DNA from: Russula earlei
Lineage: Eukaryota > Basidiomycota > Agaricomycetes > Russulales > Russulaceae
Direction: 5' to 3'
Assembly: GCA_025769875.1 (NCBI GenBank)
Contig: JAGFNK010001281.1
Coordinates: forward strand, 1 to 11,622
DNA length: 11,622 bases
The notes beneath the pieces were generated by a model that saw only the letters and a list, made by a program, of their open reading frames with translations, searched no databases and was not told the origin of the DNA. A program made the translations under genes and the position numbers. Positions 6,992 through 11,622 of this stretch are shown here, piece after piece; the stretch's first letter is position 1, and each line of letters opens with the position of its first letter.

Positions 6992-7911
6992 ATGTCAGGT
7001 CTTAGGGGTTGTTGTTTACGTTCTAAAAGTTGTTGTGCATCGTGTCTAGATTGTTCTAGTTCTTTGAGGTGATCGGTGGAGGCAGGAACGTTGTTGTCCT
7101 CAAGGTTTATGTTGATTTGGGGTTTGAATCCCATGAGGAGCTCATGTGGTGATTGTCGTGACATCTCATGTTTCCATGAATTGTGTGCATATTCTGCAAT
7201 GGGGAGCATTCTTGCCCAGGAGTGTGGATGGGTTGTGGTCCAGGGTCTTAGATATTGTTCTAGCCAAGTGTTCATTCTTTCGGTTTGTCCGTCAGTTTGG
7301 GGGTGGAATGTGGTTGACATGTTTTGTTTGATGCCTAGGCTTTTGCACAGGGCTTTAGAAAAGTTTGACACGAATTGGGGGTCTCTGTCAGATATGATTC
7401 TCTTGGGGACACCGAACCAAGGTCTGAGGTGTTTTAGATACTTGTGTGCAACACCTGTTCCATTGATTGTCTTGTTGCATGGAATGAATTTGGTTGCTTT
7501 GGAACATCCTTGATCAATGATAGTGAGAATGCTGTTGAATCCTTCTGATTTTGGTAGATCAGTGATGAGGTCCATCGATACATATTGGAACAGGCCTTGT
7601 TCAATGTGTGTGTCAAGAGGGAAGGTCATGGCCTTTTTTCTTGGTAAGTTAGTTTTGGATTCCTGGCATTTGGCGCAACCTTTTACGTATTGTTCTACAA
7701 ATTGTTGTAGTCTGGGTCCTTCATAGTGTTGTTTGACTAAGTCCCATGTATTGGCTATTCCAGGATGTCCTGCGGGTGGGGAATCATGGAATTGTTGTAA
7801 GATTTCTCGTTGTTTGTCCAGTTTGTCAGGTAGGTAAATCTTTCGTGTAAAAATTTCAGGTGGAAGAAGGGTAGTTTTTTGTTCTTCTACCCCCTTGTTA
7901 AGGTCTTTGCA
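6992..7911 (-). pseudogene. pol: pol: integrase zinc-binding and catalytic core
   Basis: Inserts the cDNA into the genome. The N-terminal HHCC zinc finger is present (H...H in HDSPPAGHPG, then CAKC). The catalytic triad is complete: Asp in VSMDLITDLP (codon first base 7572), Asp in IISDRDPQF (7389) and Glu in TDGQTERMN (7281). The second and third are 35 residues apart, as in the D,D35E rule. The frame is open from the RNase H through the core, then runs off frame before the GPF motif. A TGA in the GPF frame just upstream of it suggests another CGA to TGA change near the likely deletion. Confidence 0.92.
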
Positions 7912-8361
7912 ATGGGAAAGAGTGTCAGCAATAGTGTGGGTGTGTCCAGGGACGTGTTCCATAGTTATGTTGAAGTCTTGCATATATTGCATCCATCTTG
8001 CTTGTCGTCTGGTAAGTTTCTGTGGTTCTTTGAAATATGTAAGATTCTTGTGGTCTGTTCTTATCCGAATAGGTTCTTCTGCACCTAGGAAGAATGGTCA
8101 GCCACTTTTGAGACCAAAAATGACAGCAGCCAATTCTTTGTCGTGTGCATCGTAGTTTCTTTCTGCATCTAGTAATGTTCTTGAATAGAATGCTATGGGA
8201 TGGAGTCCATCTTCATGTTCTTGAGAAATGACTGCTCCTATGGCAAATCCTGATGCATCGGTGTCGAGAATGAATTGTTTAGTCCAATCTGGAGTTCGTA
8301 GGACTGGGTAGGATACACATGTGTCTTTTAGTGTTTGGAATGCCTGTTCTTCCTTGGGTGT
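7912..8361 (-). pseudogene. pol: pol: RNase H domain
   Basis: Degrades the RNA strand of RNA:DNA hybrids during reverse transcription. Same frame as RT. It reads TPKEEQAFQTLKD, FILDTDASGFAIGAVI (catalytic Asp), HDKELAAVIFGLKSG (Glu), a stop, then PFFLGAEEP and IRTDHKNLTYF (Asp). The stop is TGA 8098-8100, where relatives have Trp-Arg, fitting CGA to TGA. The domain is separated from RT by the TAG at 8362-8364. Confidence 0.9.
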
Positions 8362-9081
8362 CTATTCCCATTGTCTGTTCTTTTTTGTTAGGTCATTGAG
8401 AGGTCTGGCTTTTATTGAGAAGTTTGAAATGAAATTGTGATAAAAGTTGCAGAACCCTAGGAAGCTTGGGACTGCTTTCAATGTTTTTGGTGTAGGCCAG
8501 TCTTTGATTCCTTTGACTTTGACTGGGTCCATAGTGATTTTTCCTTCGCCAATAATTACTCCTAGGTATTCAACCTTCTTTTTGTGGAATTGGCATTTTT
8601 CTGGTTTGAGATATAAATCATGTTGTTTTAATTTTGACAGGATGTGTTCAACTTTAGACTTGTGTTCTTCTTCATCGTTCTTTGTGGCAATGATGATATC
8701 GTCCATATAAATCTTGAGCCATCCTTGGGCGAGTTCTTCTTGAAAGATGTTGTCCATCATAGTTTGGAAGGTCGCTGGGGAATTGGTCAATCCAAAGAAC
8801 ATTACTGTTGGTTCGAATAATCCATCGCTGGTTTTGAAAGCGGCTTTCCATTCGTCTCCTTCTTTAATCCTGATATTGTTGTAGCCCCATCTGATATCAA
8901 ACTTAGTAAAGAGTTCTTTGCCTGCTAAGGCATGTATCAATTCTGGGATTAGAGGGAGTGGGTAGACGTTGGGTATAGTCCATTTGTTCAGATTTCTGTA
9001 GTCTTGCACTGGTTGGAACTTGCCATCTTTCTTTTTAATCAAAAAGAAACCACTTGCGTATGGTGAGTTGGATCTTCTGAT
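8362..9081 (-). pseudogene. pol: pol: reverse transcriptase
   Basis: RNA-dependent DNA polymerase. Core motifs are intact: YASGFFLIKKKDGKFQPVQD, LFTKFDIRWGYNNIRI (catalytic Asp), MFFGLTNSPATFQ, and IYMDDIIIATKND with the YMDD active site at about 8695-8706, then the thumb and connection region to KNRQWE. It is bounded upstream by TGA 9082-9084 (LK-stop-IRRSNSPYASG, where Arg is expected) and downstream by TAG 8362-8364 (WE-stop-TPKEE, where Trp is expected). It is in the same frame as protease, RNase H and integrase. Confidence 0.95.
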
Positions 9082-9872
9082 TCATTTCAATTGTAGATTT
9101 TGTTCAAGGAATTTTCCTTGTTCCTCTTTCTCTTTGGGTGAAAGAGGATATACTCTACAATTGATTGTTGTGGGAGCATCGGGTTTAAGATCAATGGTGT
9201 GATCCCATTTTCTTGGTCCAGGGAATCTCTCTGATTCTTGTTCCATAAAGACTTGGCCATAGGTGTGGTATTGGGGGGGAACTATTTGTTGCCAGGTTAG
9301 TTGTTTTGATTCCATTTTGGACTCTGCTAATTGTTGGGCAATCGTGGTCTTTTGCAGTTGGGTTTGTATCCAAAGCTCATCGCCCTCTTCCCATTCAGTG
9401 ATGTTTCTTATCCATTCTGGTATTTCTTCATCTCCCGAGAAGACTACCCTTCCCATCAGTGTTCCTTTGGTCCAATTGATTTTGGGGTTAGTTGATTCAA
9501 GGAAGGGGTATCCTAGGATTAGATTGTCTTGTCCAATATCTGCCACAAGGAATTGGTGTTTGCTTCTCTGTCCCAACAGTTTCAGTTCTAGGTCTACCAC
9601 TTGGGTGATTTTTCCAAGACGGTTAGGAGTGTTGTCGACATTTTTCACTATCCTTGGTGTTGACAGCTTTCGTGTTTTTAGTCAGAGTTCTTTGGTTAAT
9701 TTTGGGGAGATGAAACATTCAGTTGCTCCACTGTCGATTAATGCGATTTTCTTTTTGGCTTTTGAGGTTCCAATGTACATCGTCAAACTGACCTGCATTG
9801 ACTTTTTTACAGTGTTATATACATTGGTTGTACCTAGGGCCCGAGCGATCGCTGATATGCTCAGGCATCCAA
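9082..9872 (-). pseudogene. pol: pol: -1 frame entry, aspartic protease and linker to RT
   Basis: Cleaves the Gag-Pol polyprotein. The pol frame is open from the slippery site at 9870-9876 and overlaps the end of gag. The retropepsin active site is in KKKIALIDSGATECF (DSGA at 9724-9735), and the second conserved block DNLILGYPFL lies near 9510-9545. The linker ends CRVYPLSPKEKEEQGKFL just before RT, as usual in Ty3/gypsy pol. In-frame TGA codons occur at 9682-9684 (KEL-stop-LKTR) and 9082-9084, both explicable as CGA to TGA. Confidence 0.9.
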
Positions 9873-9876
9873 AAAA
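9839..9876 (-). promoter_or_regulatory. -1 ribosomal frameshift signal between gag and pol
   Basis: On the minus strand the heptamer TTTTTTG (9870-9876) is phased T TTT TTG in the gag frame, matching the X XXY YYZ rule. Three bases later begins an 8-bp stem GCCTGAGC (9859-9866) / GCTCGGGC (9839-9846) with a 12-base loop and one G-U pair. The gag stop TGA (9861-9863) lies within the stem. The -1 frame reads on without a stop into the protease. The spacer is a little short unless the first stem pairs open. Confidence 0.75.
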
Positions 9877-11170
9877 TCCTTCTCTTCATCATTATCAGCT
9901 TCTCCAGTCAGCATCTTGATAAATTCTTCCCTTTCTTCTTTGGAGAGGGCTTTAGCAGCCTTCGCGACTTTGACAGTTGCGCTTTCTTTGACAATCTCAA
10001 CAACGGAGGATTCAGATGTGGTGGTGGTCACCTCCGCTGCGCATGCACGTGTTGTTTCGCGTTTTGGTTTCATGGGGCAATCTCTAGCGAGGTGTCCCTG
10101 TTTTGAACAGTGGAAACATCTTCCTTCGGCGCAATGTTTTTCTTTGTCAGCTTTGGTGATTGCTTTGCATGCCATGCCGGCGCTGGTGTCCATCGCATTC
10201 GGGTTGCAAGGTGGGAGGTGGGCGCGAGGCATGGTGGCATTGTTGGTGGCATTGCCATGTGTGCCCCAGGTGGATAGGCAGGCCCAGGGGCAATTTGGGT
10301 TTGTGTTACGATTATGTGTGTTGGCGTGATCGGTGAGGACCACACGTTTACGCATCCAGATATGGTGTTGCTTTTGTGCACCAGAAATCCACTCTAGGAA
10401 TGTAACAGGGTCTTCTTGGCTGATAATGGCTTCAACCAGGGGTTTGGAAGACCACATGTGAATAGCCTCATGACCATCGGGTCGTCGGCGTGTAGAGATC
10501 CGCGGCACGCGAGCAATTCGAAGTTCGCAATGTCTTCATCAAGGTTGTTTTCTTTCATTTTGAGTTCACGAAGTTGGTCTTGCGTACGCTCGCATTCGGC
10601 ATAGTCGGTAAATGCCCTTTTGAATTGTTGTTCCATGGCCTGCCAGGCTGTCAATCCAAAGGGATTTTGTCGGGGTCTAGCATAACTTTTTCAAGCCATT
10701 CATCCATTGCTTCGACCCAGCCGTTGACGCGAGGTCCTTCCATCAGTGACAGGAAGTAGGCACACTTCTTGATGGGGTTTTGAGCAATTTTGCTGTCAAA
10801 TTCATCCTCATGAATCATCGGAATGCAGTGAGGAATGCATGGGTGTGTGCTCGGTCGCCATTGAAGGCCTTGGGCAGAACGCCTTCGAGCTTGCCATTGT
10901 CAGATGGGCGTGTTCGCAACCATACAGTGTGCGTGTCATGTCGTCGGGGTCGGGCGCGGAGGTCGCCTTCCACGTCCTCCAAAGCCTTGAAATTGACTGG
11001 GTGAGGAAAGGCTTGCATCGTGCCAGATGAGGCAAGTTGTTGTGGAATGGGTGCATCTGGGTTCGTCGTCGGCAACGTGGATTTGGGTTGTCATGAGGGG
11101 TTCTTGGTTCCATTGCTTCCACGGGTGCTGGAGTTGACGCTCAGGAGGAATGTGGCACTGGTGCTCCTGA
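9861..11170 (-). pseudogene. gag: gag (capsid and nucleocapsid), frameshifted
   Basis: Structural polyprotein of the particle. The capsid region reads GKLEGVLPKAFNGDRAHTHA, FLTAFR, a stop, then KKCAYFLSLMEGPRVNGWVE, FKRAFTDYAECERTQDQLRE, NLDEDIANFELLA and VTFLEWISGAQKQHHIWMRK, typical of fungal gypsy gag. One nucleocapsid zinc knuckle, CFHCSKQGHLARDC, lies at 10077-10118. The acidic end reads DNDEEKDFLDA before TGA 9861-9863. Three 1-base deletions (near 10800, 10655 and 10444) move the frame each time in the same direction, so the N- and C-terminal parts are back in the same frame. TGA 10815-10817 replaces an expected Arg. The Pro-rich N-terminus (about 11060-11170) is scrambled, so the start codon is not identified and 11170 is an approximate limit. 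Confidence 0.87.
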
Positions 11171-11600
11171 GGCAACTAGTGCACCATGTCTAACCCTGGG
11201 AGAGGATCAAAGGTTAGTTTCGAAAATTGGACGTGTGACACGCACAGCCGCGAAATAGTCTTCGCATCATTCAATTTTGAACCACACTCTGTAGAGGGTT
11301 CCGAGGGCTACTTTTGCCTGTTTGTAAGGTGCGACGAATCCTGTCCAGGGAGTAGCGTCTACTCCGAGCTTCGAAATATGGTGTTCTTTCTGAATTGTTC
11401 TGGAACTAGGGCAATGTTGGTGTCTAGACTTATCCTGAACGGAAGTCATAGCAAGGCTAGTCCTTGCCTAAGAGGGTTTCCCTTGGCCCTTGTACCTCAC
11501 GTCTCTGGCCATAGAAGTCATGTTTCAGGGAAAGATCGATATATTCAGGGTGGATGCGTGGGTACGCATTTGGGGTCGAGAAGTTCAAGGAGAGGGGAAT
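11171..11600 (-). other. 5' leader of the gypsy element, no gene
   Basis: Sequence between the primer-binding region and gag. Only short ORFs without recognisable features are present. This is where RNA packaging signals would be expected, but none can be identified by eye. Confidence 0.6.
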
Positions 11601-11610
11601 CTTGTTCTAA
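11601..11610 (-). other. primer-binding region, self-priming type
   Basis: Directly inside the 5' LTR the minus strand reads TTAGAACAAG followed by ATTCCCC. A tRNA-primed element would start with TGG at or near this point, which is absent. Eight bases, AGAACAAG, are complementary to CTTGTTCT in the LTR hairpin arm that should form the 5' end of the RNA. Confidence 0.65.
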
Positions 11611-11622
11611 TGTCACCGACTG
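11611..11622 (-). repeat. end of the 5' LTR, truncated by the window
   Basis: TGTCACCGACTG matches the left end of the 3' LTR (4257-4268) in 11 of 12 bases. It marks the inner end of the 5' LTR. The remaining roughly 480 bp lie outside the window. Confidence 0.85.

Larger units (their letters stand above)
4257..11622 (-). mobile_element. Ty3/gypsy chromovirus, almost complete, inactive; 5' LTR cut by window edge
   Basis: An LTR retrotransposon lying antisense in the window. In transcript order it has the end of the 5' LTR (11611-11622), primer-binding region (11601-11610), leader, gag, protease, RT, RNase H, integrase with chromodomain, an extra ORF, polypurine tract (4751-4760) and 3' LTR (4257-4747). 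The order RT-RNase H-integrase and the C-terminal chromodomain define it as a Ty3/gypsy chromovirus. If the 5' LTR has the same length as the 3' LTR, the element is about 7.8 kb including a 548-bp nested solo LTR. It inserted into a copia gag. The 5 bp left of it are GGTGA, the expected target duplication. Multiple nonsense and frameshift changes make this copy non-autonomous. Confidence 0.92.

Noticed and set aside
7076..7726. Open frames on the plus strand opposite integrase (and similar ones opposite RT, protease and gag)
   Set aside because: They are antisense shadows of conserved minus-strand pol and gag domains, with no recognisable motifs of their own.
11267..11449. 60-codon minus-strand ORF in the gypsy leader
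   Set aside because: It is short, has no motif and lies in a region expected to be untranslated; chance is the simplest explanation.

Overview
The window reads as a transposon-rich stretch of a fungal nuclear genome, most likely a basidiomycete. The evidence is a multi-intron gene with 48-65 nt introns, a fungal-type MFS transporter, and nested LTR and non-LTR retrotransposon remnants. No RNA gene, CRISPR array or bacterial-type operon was seen.

Layout, left to right. (1) 7-1300, minus strand: the 3' part of an MFS drug:H+ antiporter-like gene, with six recognisable introns and its true stop codon. The coding frame is broken almost only by single-base doublings. Its N-terminal half is not in the window. 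(2) About 1400-2831, plus strand: a strongly CpG-poor, decayed C-terminal part of a LINE-type non-LTR retrotransposon (RNase H and a Cys-rich tail). (3) 2832-3839: CpG-poor, gene-free DNA with a possible decayed LTR. (4) 3840-4256, plus strand: the start of a Ty1/copia gag, cut off abruptly by the next element. (5) 4257-11622, minus strand: a nearly complete Ty3/gypsy chromovirus with 3' LTR, polypurine tract, an extra ORF, pol (protease, RT, RNase H, integrase, chromodomain), gag, leader and primer-binding region. The first 12 bases of the 5' LTR lie at the right edge. (6) 5222-5769: a solo LTR of a different family, inserted inside the extra ORF of element (5).

How the gypsy element worked. 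Gag is followed by pol in the -1 frame, with a TTTTTTG slippery heptamer and an 8-bp hairpin just before the gag stop. The primer-binding region does not start with TGG. Instead it is complementary to an arm of a hairpin at the predicted 5' end of the element's own RNA, which indicates Tf1/sushi-type self-priming. A 418-codon ORF between pol and the polypurine tract ends with two CCHC zinc knuckles. It is seen only after the solo LTR and one target-site copy are removed in silico, and removal keeps the frame exactly. I do not recognise this protein; it is the best candidate for something undescribed.

The copy is inactive. Pol and the extra ORF carry in-frame stops that mostly look like CGA to TGA (CpG deamination or RIP-like mutation), gag has three 1-base deletions, and the integrase tail looks deleted. 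The nesting gives relative ages: copia fragment first, then gypsy, then solo LTR.
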